Below, piece after piece: positions 57,287-64,000 of a stretch of DNA of 64,000 nucleotides (position 1 is the stretch's first letter; each line of letters begins with the position of its first letter). The position numbers and the translations under genes were made by a program. The DNA is from Moritella sp. (GTDB taxonomy: Bacteria > Pseudomonadota > Gammaproteobacteria > Enterobacterales > Moritellaceae), in contig NZ_JABSQR010000018.1 of NCBI RefSeq assembly GCF_013215705.1, positions 1 through 64,000 of the forward strand, read 5' to 3'. Below the pieces are notes generated by a model. That model saw nothing but the letters and a program-made list of their open reading frames with translations, ran no database searches and was not told the DNA's origin.

Positions 57287-58168
57287 TTATAGCGCCGTGA
57301 CAGCCAACTCTTTCGCTAAATAGTCTACTAACATACGTACTTTCGGAGATAGATGACGATTCTGTGGGTATAACGCCCATACCGCATCATCCGGCTCGCG
57401 GTAGTTCGGTAGTAATTCAATGAGCTGACCTTGATTAATGTATTCCTGCACATAATAATCTGGCAATTGCACAATACCCATCCCCTTCAGCGCCGCATCC
57501 ACTAACACCGGTCCACTATTACAACTAAAGTTCCCTTTCACGCGAATATTACGGGCTTTGCCTTTTTCCTGAAAACGCCAGTAGTCTAATGTGCCTGACA
57601 AGCAGTTATGACGATCTAACTCTGACAAGGTATGCGGCGCACCAAACGCACTTAAATACTCAGGTGCCGCACAAACATATTGTTTACGGGTCGCTAGACG
57701 TTTACCGATCATTGTCGAATCACCTAACTGACCCAAACGGATCGCTAAATCAAAACCTTCATCGATTAAATCAATTTGTTGATTGGATAATACCAGCTCT
57801 ACTTCTAATTCAGGATATTGCGTCACAAAATCATTCACTAATGGCGCAACACTGCGTTCACCATAGGTGATCGGGGCGGTTATTTTTAATTTACCCTTGG
57901 GCGTACTTTGTAAATTGGTGATCGCGCGCTCGGCATCGGCCAATCCATCCATGACCTGACGACAATGTTGATAGTAAATCCCCCCTACCTCGGTCACCGA
58001 TACTTTACGCGTGGTACGATAAAATAATTTTGCCGATAACCGTTCTTCAAGGGCAGAAACTTGTCGACTTACCTGCGCTGTAGAGATCCCTAAACGCTTT
58101 GCCGCCGCGGTAAAACTTTCGGTTTCAGCAACCGCAACAAACTCACTGACGCCAGACCAATCACTCAT
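57287..58168 (-). CDS. LysR-family transcriptional regulator
   Basis: A 293-residue regulator. The HTH is SGVSEFVAVAETESFTAAAKRLGISTAQVSRQVSALEERLSAKLFYRTTRKVSVTEVG (about 5-62), with the common LysR substrate domain following (KLKITAPITYGERSVAPLVNDF). The start is ATG 58168, TTG one codon earlier is rejected. It is divergent from the dicarboxylate/amino-acid symporter and is probably its regulator. Confidence 0.88.
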   Translation of the reverse strand: MSDWSGVSEFVAVAETESFTAAAKRLGISTAQVSRQVSALEERLSAKLFYRTTRKVSVTEVGGIYYQHCRQVMDGLADAERAITNLQSTPKGKLKITAPITYGERSVAPLVNDFVTQYPELEVELVLSNQQIDLIDEGFDLAIRLGQLGDSTMIGKRLATRKQYVCAAPEYLSAFGAPHTLSELDRHNCLSGTLDYWRFQEKGKARNIRVKGNFSCNSGPVLVDAALKGMGIVQLPDYYVQEYINQGQLIELLPNYREPDDAVWALYPQNRHLSPKVRMLVDYLAKELAVTAL

Positions 58169-58345
58169 CAATACGTTCTCTTATTAAACCATTAGGTAAT
58201 AATTATATGTTATCTCCTTCAATAAACCTACATTATTACTTACCAGTAAAAGTGATTTGCTCATCAAGTTAATTGTTATCACAGGATAACTCCAATATAA
58301 TCGCGCATCATTTACTTATACTAAATCAGACTGACGAGAAATTTT

Positions 58346-59602
58346 ATGTTATCAACTATCAAGCGTTCATTGCCGTTGCAATTACTGACGGCCGCTATCA
58401 TGGCTTGGTTTTTTGCCACAATAATACCAACAGTAGCCAATATTACCGAACCAGTTACAGAACAAGCTTGGTATCAATTGATCTTGTTAGGCAAGACCAC
58501 GTATATCGGCTTGCTAAAAATGATCATCGGTTTGGTGGTGATGCTGTCCTTAATGCAAGGCATTACCAATATAGGCTCAACGCTAAAATTAAAAACGCTG
58601 GGTGTAAGTACGCTGATTTTTTATAGCCTAACGTCGATTATCGCCATCAGCTTAGGGCTTGGTGCAGCACTATTAATGCCAGAATGGCAGCCGCTTGTTG
58701 AACCTGTGACCGTCGCAGATCACATCAGGCTTATCGAACAAGATACAGTCACAGGCTCCAGCATTACCGCTAAGTTACTGGCTATGGCGCTAGTGAATCC
58801 TTTTTCAGCCTTGGTTAACGGCAACTTATTAGCCATAGTCCTATTCTCATTGTTATTTTCGGTATCGTTATTATTATCATTACCACCAAAACATGTGGTA
58901 TTTGATGTTATCGAAGGGTTGAATAAAGGGTTAAATAAATTAGTCCAAGGCATTATCCGTCTCGCGCCGATTGCTGTTTTTGCTATCGTATTTGAATTTA
59001 CCATCCGGGGTAATACGGGTTTATTTGGTCAGTTGGCGTTGTTTGCATTACTGGTATTTGTACTCACCCTTATTCATGGTCTGATTGTCTTACCGACCTT
59101 AGCCAAGATTTTTACCGGGATTAAATTTAGCACTTTATTTAAAGCCATATCAGCGCCACTAGCGATGGCGTTTGCAACCTCATCAAGCTCGGCAACACTA
59201 CCGTTATCAATGCAAGCAGCAGAAAAAGAGCTCGGCATATCACAAAGTACTAGCAGCTTTGTTCTACCGCTTGGCGCGGTCATGAACATGGATGGTACGG
59301 CTTTATTTGAAGGCGTTGCAGCTATTTTCCTGGCGCAATTATTTGGTATTGATTTAAGTACCACTGGCATCGTGATGATATTTATCATGGCGATGGTATC
59401 GTCAGTCGGTGCACCCGGAATGCCATCAGGATCTATGTCTGGTATGCAATTAGTAATGCTAGCCGCAGGTATACCTCTTGAAGGTATCGCTATTTTACTT
59501 ATTATCGAACGTCCACTGGATACGTTCAGAACCGCGGTTAATGTCGAAGGCGATCTTGTCGCTGCGCTGGTTGTTGATAAATGGCAGCAGAATAAAAGCT
59601 AA
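58346..59602 (+). CDS. DAACS-family dicarboxylate/amino acid:cation symporter
   Basis: A 418-residue transporter of the GltP/DctA/SstT family. It has the hairpin-1 serine-rich segment ATSSSSATLPLSMQAAEKELG (about 273-293), the TM7 cation-site NMDGTALFEGVAAIFLAQ (about 312-329), and hairpin-2 VSSVGAPGMPSGSMSGM. About eight TM helices plus two re-entrant loops. Substrate is likely an acidic amino acid or C4-dicarboxylate; specificity cannot be read here. Confidence 0.92.
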   Translation: MLSTIKRSLPLQLLTAAIMAWFFATIIPTVANITEPVTEQAWYQLILLGKTTYIGLLKMIIGLVVMLSLMQGITNIGSTLKLKTLGVSTLIFYSLTSIIAISLGLGAALLMPEWQPLVEPVTVADHIRLIEQDTVTGSSITAKLLAMALVNPFSALVNGNLLAIVLFSLLFSVSLLLSLPPKHVVFDVIEGLNKGLNKLVQGIIRLAPIAVFAIVFEFTIRGNTGLFGQLALFALLVFVLTLIHGLIVLPTLAKIFTGIKFSTLFKAISAPLAMAFATSSSSATLPLSMQAAEKELGISQSTSSFVLPLGAVMNMDGTALFEGVAAIFLAQLFGIDLSTTGIVMIFIMAMVSSVGAPGMPSGSMSGMQLVMLAAGIPLEGIAILLIIERPLDTFRTAVNVEGDLVAALVVDKWQQNKS

Positions 59603-59667
59603 TCAGCAAAATCATCATTATTTTACAGGATTTAATTAACACGGATGATTTACTACTTGAGGTTCCA

Positions 59668-60318
59668 ATGAATATAGAAATGAATCCGATTTCATCGAAT
59701 AACACAGCACTGATTGATAATAATAAACAAAATAATACTGCTATTTTACAGACAGTAAAAAACATAATGATCACGACTTTATTGTGCTTATCCGTGATAG
59801 CAGCACAACGATTAGATTATTTCTGGTTAGAAAATTCATTAGGTGAACAATCCATTACTGAATTATTACAGGCAGTATTGTTATTATTTTCAATACTGTG
59901 TTTTTATCAACTAAAACGCGCTAATTACCTACCACTAGCAACAATGTTAGTCAGTGGTTTTTTTGCGGTGTTACTGATCAGAGAGTTTGATGCCTACTTT
60001 GACCTTATCTTCCATGGATTTTGGATTTATCCCGCTTTAAATGTCACTTTTTGGTGTCTGGTATATGCATTGCGGGAAGGCAAGTTAGCCGAGCAAATGT
60101 CGACCTTACTCGCTGATAAAAACATGCAAACGCTTATTACCTTTATTGTGCTGCTATTCATATTTTCACGGCTTTATGGCATGGGTGATTTTTGGGAAGC
60201 GGTAATGGGGGAGCACTATGTACGTGATGTAAAAAATATTTCCGAAGAGACAATCGAGCTACTTTGTTATGCTTTCATTGCTTTTTACGCGCATAAAGTT
60301 AAGCGTCTTTACATGTAA
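59668..60318 (+). CDS. Integral membrane protein, unknown function
   Basis: A 216-residue protein. A polar N terminus of about 30 residues is Asn-rich (NNTALIDNNKQNNTA), followed by five hydrophobic helices (about 31-47, 66-80, 91-105, 118-132, 154-170) and a shorter one near the end. GAGGTT precedes the ATG. No family is recognised. Same strand as the symporter but with 65 bp between. Confidence 0.72.
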   Translation: MNIEMNPISSNNTALIDNNKQNNTAILQTVKNIMITTLLCLSVIAAQRLDYFWLENSLGEQSITELLQAVLLLFSILCFYQLKRANYLPLATMLVSGFFAVLLIREFDAYFDLIFHGFWIYPALNVTFWCLVYALREGKLAEQMSTLLADKNMQTLITFIVLLFIFSRLYGMGDFWEAVMGEHYVRDVKNISEETIELLCYAFIAFYAHKVKRLYM

Positions 60319-60340
60319 TCCGCCTAACGATTGCATTTCA

Positions 60341-60353
60341 AGACGATCGGTCA
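60341..60353. promoter_or_regulatory. Candidate operator upstream of the NemR-like gene
   Basis: AGACGATCGGTCA, 13 bp before the start of the TetR-family gene. It shares AGACGAYCGGTC with 61038-61050 in front of the oxidoreductase gene. Its position over the start region suits repression of the regulator by its own product. Confidence 0.6.
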
Positions 60354-60365
60354 TAGAATAACCAA

Positions 60366-60965
60366 ATGCCAAGACCTAAACAAAACGAACATACCCGCGA
60401 AGCCCTGATTGAAGTTGGTATCAAGCATATCTCTCAACACGGTTATCACGGCACTGGGATAAAACAGATCCTAGATGAGCTAAAAGTACCGAAAGGGTCC
60501 TTTTATAATTATTTTAATAGCAAAGAAGCTTTTGTTGCCGAGCTAATCGAAGCCGATATGCACGCGCAAGCACAACAAATGCAGCCGCTATTGGATAACG
60601 CTAACCTGAATCCAATTGAAAAATTGCGCGCATTGTTTGAAAAACAACGTCAAAAATACAGCGAGCACCAAGGGAAGCAAGGTTGCTTAGTCGCAAGTGT
60701 GGCTAACGACATTGGTAACTCGAGTGAGTTATGCCAACAAGCAATGCAACGCTCAGTCAAAGCATTAAACACACTATTGTCTGGATTAATCAGCGATGCG
60801 CAAACACAGCAATTGATCCGTACTGACTTACCTGCGAAGCAACTTGCAACACTGATGTGGACAGCGTGGGAAGGCAGCTTAATCGAAATGAAGATCGCCG
60901 GTAATACCGATAATCTCACTCAGATCACTGATTTCATTTTTGATGACATTTTAAAAGCTAGCTAA
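60366..60965 (+). CDS. NemR-like TetR-family regulator
   Basis: A 199-residue regulator. The HTH is TREALIEVGIKHISQHGYHGTGIKQILDELKVPKGSFYNYFNSKEAFVAELI (about 9-60). GCLVASVANDIGN (from about 107) has a Cys at the position of NemR Cys106, which senses electrophiles and hypochlorous acid in E. coli. It is followed by an Old Yellow Enzyme gene, the same pairing as nemR-nemA. A terminator separates the two. Confidence 0.85.
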   Translation: MPRPKQNEHTREALIEVGIKHISQHGYHGTGIKQILDELKVPKGSFYNYFNSKEAFVAELIEADMHAQAQQMQPLLDNANLNPIEKLRALFEKQRQKYSEHQGKQGCLVASVANDIGNSSELCQQAMQRSVKALNTLLSGLISDAQTQQLIRTDLPAKQLATLMWTAWEGSLIEMKIAGNTDNLTQITDFIFDDILKAS

Positions 60966-60988
60966 CTTAATAAGCAGAAAAGCAGACC

Positions 60989-61024
60989 GCGATATTATGA
61001 GTCGAATGATAATATCGCTTTTTT
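60989..61024 (+). terminator. Terminator after the NemR-like gene
   Basis: GCGATATTAT (60989-60998) and ATAATATCGC (61009-61018), a perfect 10-bp stem, followed by TTTTTT. The downstream oxidoreductase therefore needs its own promoter. Confidence 0.9.
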
Positions 61025-61037
61025 CGGCCCAACACCG

Positions 61038-61050
61038 AGACGACCGGTCT
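61038..61050. promoter_or_regulatory. Candidate operator upstream of the OYE gene
   Basis: AGACGACCGGTCT, nearly the same 13-mer as at 60341-60353. It lies 27 bp before the oxidoreductase ATG, just after the terminator, in a gap short enough that it must overlap the promoter or the untranslated leader. Confidence 0.62.
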
Positions 61051-61077
61051 AATTATTTATTTAAAGTAGGATTGATA

Positions 61078-62310
61078 ATGACAGCAGCAATTACATTACA
61101 ACAAGGTTTTACCTTAAAAAATGGCACATATATTAAAAACCGTTTATTTAAATCGGCAATGAGCGAGCAACTGAGTGATGCTAAACATAATCCATTACCG
61201 GGACTCGCAACGCTTTATCACGCTTGGGCTCTTGGCGGTTTAGGATTATCAGTGACTGGTAATCTCATGGTTGATCGCAATGCATTAGGCGAACCAAAGC
61301 AAGTGGTGTTAGATGAACAGAGTGATTTAACTGAGTTTAAACGCTGGGCTCAACAAGGTAGCGTTAACGATACCCAGCTATGGGCGCAGCTAAATCATCC
61401 CGGCAAACAAACACCAAATTTTATTAATGCAGAGCCTGTTGCACCGTCGGCAATCGCACTGACCAATGGTTTGGAAAAAGGTTTTAATACCCCACGCGCG
61501 CTGACCGAATCAGAGATATTAAACATTATTGGTCAGTTCCAAACCAGTGCCAAATTGGCCAAACAAGTCGGGTTTACTGGCGTACAAATTCACGGTGCCC
61601 ATGGTTATTTAGTTAATCAATTCCTGTCTCCACGTCATAACCAACGTGATGATCAATGGGGCGGAACAATTGAAAACCGCATGCGCTTTGTGCTATCAAT
61701 CTATCAAGCAATACGTGCCGAAGTGGGTGACGCATTCCCGATTGGCATTAAACTGAATTCTGCCGACTTTATGCGTGGTGGTTTTACCGAAGAAGAGTCC
61801 ATGCAAGTAGTCAAAGCATTATCTGATGCTGGTATCGATCAAATCGAAATCAGTGGTGGTACTTATGAAAGCCCAACGATGACCGGTCATAAAGTGAAGA
61901 AGTCAACGTTGGCGCGTGAAGCTTACTTTCTTGCTTATGCTGAAAAAGTACGTGCCATTACTGACACTCCATTAGTGGTAACGGGGGGCTTCCGTTCCAG
62001 TAAAGCCATGCTTTCCGCACTACAAAACAATGCCACGGACTTTATTGGACTTGCGCGCCCTATGTCGTTAGATACCCAGTTGCCAAATAAATTAATGGCA
62101 TCTGACGACCACAAGATCAGTTTACCGAACTTAACCACAGGTGTTAAAGCCATTGATCGCATCGCGATGTTAGAGATTACGTGGTACGAAGCCCAGCTCG
62201 CGCGTATTGCTAATCAGCAACAGCCAAAAGCTAATTTAGGCACTTGGCCAGTATTTTTCAAAACCATCTATAGTGCAGGAAGCTACGCATTTAGAAAACG
62301 CCGTGCTTAA
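61078..62310 (+). CDS. NADH:flavin oxidoreductase of the Old Yellow Enzyme family
   Basis: About 410 residues with an FMN-binding TIM barrel. It has the FMN/substrate motifs LWAQLNHPGKQTP and FTGVQIHGAHGYLVNQFLSPRHNQRDDQWGGTIENRMRFV (about 175-215), then IGIKLNSADFMRGGFTEE and VVTGGFRSSKAML. Likely reduces alpha,beta-unsaturated carbonyls. AGGA eight bases before ATG 61078 decides the start; 27 upstream in-frame codons overlap the candidate operator. Its C terminus (about 360-410) is longer than NemA. Confidence 0.9.
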   Translation: MTAAITLQQGFTLKNGTYIKNRLFKSAMSEQLSDAKHNPLPGLATLYHAWALGGLGLSVTGNLMVDRNALGEPKQVVLDEQSDLTEFKRWAQQGSVNDTQLWAQLNHPGKQTPNFINAEPVAPSAIALTNGLEKGFNTPRALTESEILNIIGQFQTSAKLAKQVGFTGVQIHGAHGYLVNQFLSPRHNQRDDQWGGTIENRMRFVLSIYQAIRAEVGDAFPIGIKLNSADFMRGGFTEEESMQVVKALSDAGIDQIEISGGTYESPTMTGHKVKKSTLAREAYFLAYAEKVRAITDTPLVVTGGFRSSKAMLSALQNNATDFIGLARPMSLDTQLPNKLMASDDHKISLPNLTTGVKAIDRIAMLEITWYEAQLARIANQQQPKANLGTWPVFFKTIYSAGSYAFRKRRA

Positions 62311-62329
62311 GCAGAAAGGACACAATATA

Positions 62330-62354
62330 TACGCCTAGAATATTGCTGGGCGTA
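62330..62354 (+). terminator. Hairpin after the OYE gene
   Basis: TACGCCTAG (62330-62338) and CTGGGCGTA (62346-62354) form a 9-bp stem with one G-U pair. No T-tract follows, so termination is uncertain. Confidence 0.5.
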
Positions 62355-62441
62355 GAAAGATAACTTAATTAAAATGCAGCTCTGATCGCTTAATTAAGAT
62401 CACTAATTTCATGTTTAATGACATAAAAAAAATATAAATGT

Positions 62442-62460
62442 GAGAATGAGATTTATTTGC
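62442..62460 (+). promoter_or_regulatory. Weak Fur-box-like site upstream of the Lys-rich gene
   Basis: GAGAATGAGATTTATTTGC matches the 19-bp Fur consensus at 13 positions by eye, 48 bp before the ATG at 62509. It is far weaker than the site at 63286 and is mentioned because of that neighbour. Confidence 0.35.
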
Positions 62461-62508
62461 AGTTGATAACTTGTTAGATTATATAAAAGTCAGCAAGTAG
62501 GCGTAGTT

Positions 62509-62922
62509 ATGAGTGCAAAAAAAGCATTAAAAAAATTAAAAAAACAAAGTCATAAGCTTGAAAGAAAATCACTAAAACAACTACATAAATTATCTAGAAT
62601 CACTACTCAAGTCGCAGCTAATAACAGTGAATGGCACTACGAGATCAAGGATTTATCGCAAGACGTCATTGCCAGTATGATGTCAGAATTAAAAACACCG
62701 TTAGAACCTGTTATATCTTGGTTTAAAAAAGATTCAGACAATGTTGAGTACAATGAAGACGTTATCGCTAGTGGCCAAATATTAACGCTGGCTAAACATC
62801 AACAACGCACAGCAACTCGCTCCGTGCTTAATATTCCGTTGAAATCACCCGCTTGTAAAAAATGTCCCGCACGAGCCAATGGAATATGCAAATGTGCAGC
62901 CAAAAAATTTAAAAACTCATAA
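62509..62922 (+). CDS. Lys-rich protein with C-terminal Cys cluster, unknown function
   Basis: A 137-residue protein. The N-terminal third is strongly basic (KKALKKLKKQSHKLERKSLK), suggesting membrane-surface or nucleic-acid contact, with a helical middle. The C terminus has CKKCPARANGICKC (four Cys, CxxC...CxC), a plausible metal site. No family is recognised. It converges on the minus-strand HMA_2-like gene with a 14-bp overlap of coding ends, and lies beside the Fur-controlled genes. Confidence 0.68.
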   Translation: MSAKKALKKLKKQSHKLERKSLKQLHKLSRITTQVAANNSEWHYEIKDLSQDVIASMMSELKTPLEPVISWFKKDSDNVEYNEDVIASGQILTLAKHQQRTATRSVLNIPLKSPACKKCPARANGICKCAAKKFKNS

Positions 62923-63268
62923 TCATACGGCTAACGGAGGGGCCAACTAAACGTTTTAATGCCATTGTAGCTAAACCTTTGGTTAGCGTTTTTGTACCAT
63001 TAACCACTGCGTTTTCAACAAATGAAGGTTTTTCATCACTTTTAGTCCATTCATGCGTCTCTAAAATCTCTAATAAACTGTCACAATCAAGTTCTTCACG
63101 ATCAAAATGAATGGCTACTGAACCTGCATGATATTTATGCTTAATATTCGTGATCGCATCTATTTGCTGCAATTGTTCAATCAATGCCATAACGGCCTTT
63201 GGATTATGGCGAATATAGTCGGATCTGACGCGTAATCGTTGGGATGTTTTGTGAATATACGTGTTCAT
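62909..63268 (-). CDS. HMA_2-like heavy-metal-associated domain protein
   Basis: A 119-residue protein. RVRSDYIRHNPKAVMALIEQLQQIDAITNIKHKYHAGSVAIHFDREELD (about 13-61) follows the ferredoxin-like HMA_2 pattern (R(I/V)R...V..L...GV..V..N..TGSv.I.YD) without the CxxC metal site of copper chaperones. The C-terminal amphipathic/hydrophobic TKGLATMALKRLVGPSVSRMIM could bind a membrane. It diverges from a second HMA_2-like gene across a strong Fur box. Confidence 0.72.
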   Translation of the reverse strand: MNTYIHKTSQRLRVRSDYIRHNPKAVMALIEQLQQIDAITNIKHKYHAGSVAIHFDREELDCDSLLEILETHEWTKSDEKPSFVENAVVNGTKTLTKGLATMALKRLVGPSVSRMIMSF

Positions 63269-63285
63269 AACTACTCAAATGCAAG

Positions 63286-63300
63286 CGATAATGATTATCA
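63286..63300. promoter_or_regulatory. Fur box between divergent HMA_2-like genes
   Basis: CGATAATGATTATCA matches the 7-1-7 Fur consensus TGATAATNATTATCA at every fixed position but the first, and its core GATAATGATTATC is a perfect palindrome. It lies 18 bp upstream of the minus-strand gene and about 100 bp upstream of the plus-strand gene, so iron-replete Fur should repress at least the minus-strand one and plausibly both. Confidence 0.82.
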
Positions 63301-63401
63301 ATAAGGTAACATCAAAGTTGACCCTGCGCAAAGAAAACTCAATCAAATTCAATTAACAATTGATCACTATTCGCATCCCCTCTCTTCTTATATATAATTT
63401 T

Positions 63402-63740
63402 ATGATGAAAGATAAAATTAAAAAAGCTTTAAAAATAAGACGCTGGTTAACACTAGCGCACCACATCCCAGGACGTATCCGACTTAAATACAAAATGGGT
63501 ATTATGGCCCATTTAATGACGATAAAAATCACTGACATTGAGCAAGCGTTAGCTGATATACCTGCGTTTAAAAATTATAAAATAAACAGCGATACGGGTA
63601 GCATTCTGATTGAATACGATGCTGGCATCATCAAACCAGAATTTATCAATCAGCTGTTTTCAGAATCAGAGGTCGACGTGCAACAAGCTTATTTGAATAT
63701 TGCTGCAAGTCTTAAGATAGATGGAGTAAATGATGAGTGA
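63402..63740 (+). CDS. Second HMA_2-like domain protein
   Basis: About 112 residues. A basic N terminus (MMKDKIKKALKIRRW) precedes HHIPGRIRLKYKMGI (the PGR(I/L)R motif of HMA_2 domains, about 20-34), then IPAFKNYKINSDTGSILIEYDAGIIKPEFI. Like its divergent partner, it lacks a CxxC site. The start is ATG 63402 or 63405, with no clear ribosome-binding site. Its stop overlaps the next gene, so the two are co-translated. Confidence 0.78.
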   Translation: MMKDKIKKALKIRRWLTLAHHIPGRIRLKYKMGIMAHLMTIKITDIEQALADIPAFKNYKINSDTGSILIEYDAGIIKPEFINQLFSESEVDVQQAYLNIAASLKIDGVNDE

Positions 63741-64000
63741 TGGTCCTAAATATGGTTCACACGATATCCCTTATACACAGAACACCGAGCAAACAGATCC
63801 TTATGCTACTAATGGTGGATATTCACCTTACATGATGCCTGTATACGGTTATAACCACCCAGGTATGCACCCAGGTATGCACCCAGGTATGCATCCAGGT
63901 ATGCACCCAGGTATGCACTCAGGTATGCACCCACAGCAAGAACCCCCTGCTCAGCAACAAGAAGAAAACAATGCTTTCATTGAACAAGCCCAAGCAATGC
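63733..64000 (+). CDS. HPGM-repeat protein (partial, runs off the right edge)
   Basis: Visible part is 89 codons. An N-terminal Tyr/Pro/Gly-rich segment (MSDGPKYGSHDIPYTQ, NGGYSPYMMPVYGYN) is followed by six tetrapeptides His-Pro/Ser-Gly-Met (63856-63927) and a Gln/Glu-rich stretch, with a helix-like FIEQAQAM at the cut. His/Met repeats are typical of copper- or iron-binding low-complexity tracts. GGAG six bases before ATG 63733 sets the start, overlapping the HMA_2 stop. The rest lies outside the window. Confidence 0.75.
   Translation, partial: MSDGPKYGSHDIPYTQNTEQTDPYATNGGYSPYMMPVYGYNHPGMHPGMHPGMHPGMHPGMHSGMHPQQEPPAQQQEENNAFIEQAQAM
63856..63927 (+). repeat. 12-bp tandem repeats encoding HPGM
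   Basis: Six consecutive 12-bp units, consensus CACCCAGGTATG, with CAT at 63892 and TCA at 63919 as the main variants. In-frame, so slippage changes repeat number without frameshift. Confidence 0.92.

Noticed and set aside
63856-63927. CRISPR or intergenic satellite
   Set aside because: The 12-bp units are in-frame codons for HPGM inside an open coding region.

Overview
The window reads as chromosome of a marine gammaproteobacterium. The gene neighbourhoods coaBC-dut-slmA, rph-pyrE, rpmB-rpmG, lexA/plsB, ubiC-ubiA, glpE-glpG-hldE and waaA-kdkA-coaD-mutM, together with moderate A+T richness, fit the Moritella/Psychromonas/Vibrio/Shewanella part of the class. Moritella-like is my best guess, but this is inference from gene content only. 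Nearly all of the sequence is genic, with short gaps, and I see no prophage, intact insertion sequence, CRISPR array or complete RNA gene.

Layout. 1-141 is the promoter and antitermination leader of an rRNA operon that leaves the window on the left (minus strand). 511-2521 holds a two-gene surface-polysaccharide unit: a GT4 glycosyltransferase and an XrtA-type polysaccharide deacetylase homologue that lacks its metal-binding histidines. 2.7-10.8 kb is housekeeping: rraA, zapB, cysE, fieF, the cpxRA envelope-stress system with a perfect CpxR box, trmL, and the glutathione-dependent formaldehyde pair frmA-fghA. 11.2-17.6 kb is a complete minus-strand chemosensory operon (STAS, cheY, cheA, cheW, cheR, cheB, MCP-like) without cheD or cheZ. 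17.9-39.8 kb is core chromosome: lexA with two SOS boxes, plsB, ubiA/ubiC, hldE/glpG/glpE, the LPS-core genes waaA, kdkA, a GT9 and a CDP-glycerol-transferase-like protein, coaD, mutM, rpmB/rpmG, radC, coaBC, dut, slmA, pyrE (with an attenuator), rph and yicC.

39.9-44.3 kb is a small accessory patch: an AlbA_2-domain protein with a heptad-repeat linker, a SEC-C protein, and an intact HipB antitoxin gene beside a wrecked hipA and a second hipB fragment. 45.5-49.5 kb is a tyrosine/homogentisate catabolic operon (hppD, hmgA, fahA, maiA). It is followed by a haem-oxygenase-like diiron protein, a DUF1127-like gene with a short upstream ORF, and several regulator/transporter pairs (LysR/Bcr-type MFS, TetR/DUF5692 protein, LysR/DAACS symporter, NemR-like/Old Yellow Enzyme). 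Two 48-bp hairpin repeats follow two of these genes directly at their stop codons.

The most intriguing part is the right edge (62.5-64 kb). Two HMA_2-like genes diverge from a near-perfect Fur box. The plus-strand one is followed by a protein with six His-Pro-Gly-Met repeats that runs off the window, and a Lys-rich protein with a C-terminal Cys cluster lies to the left. This looks like the edge of an iron-regulated metal-handling locus, possibly a ferrosome (fez)-like compartment cluster. The decisive neighbour, a P1B-type ATPase, would lie just outside the window.
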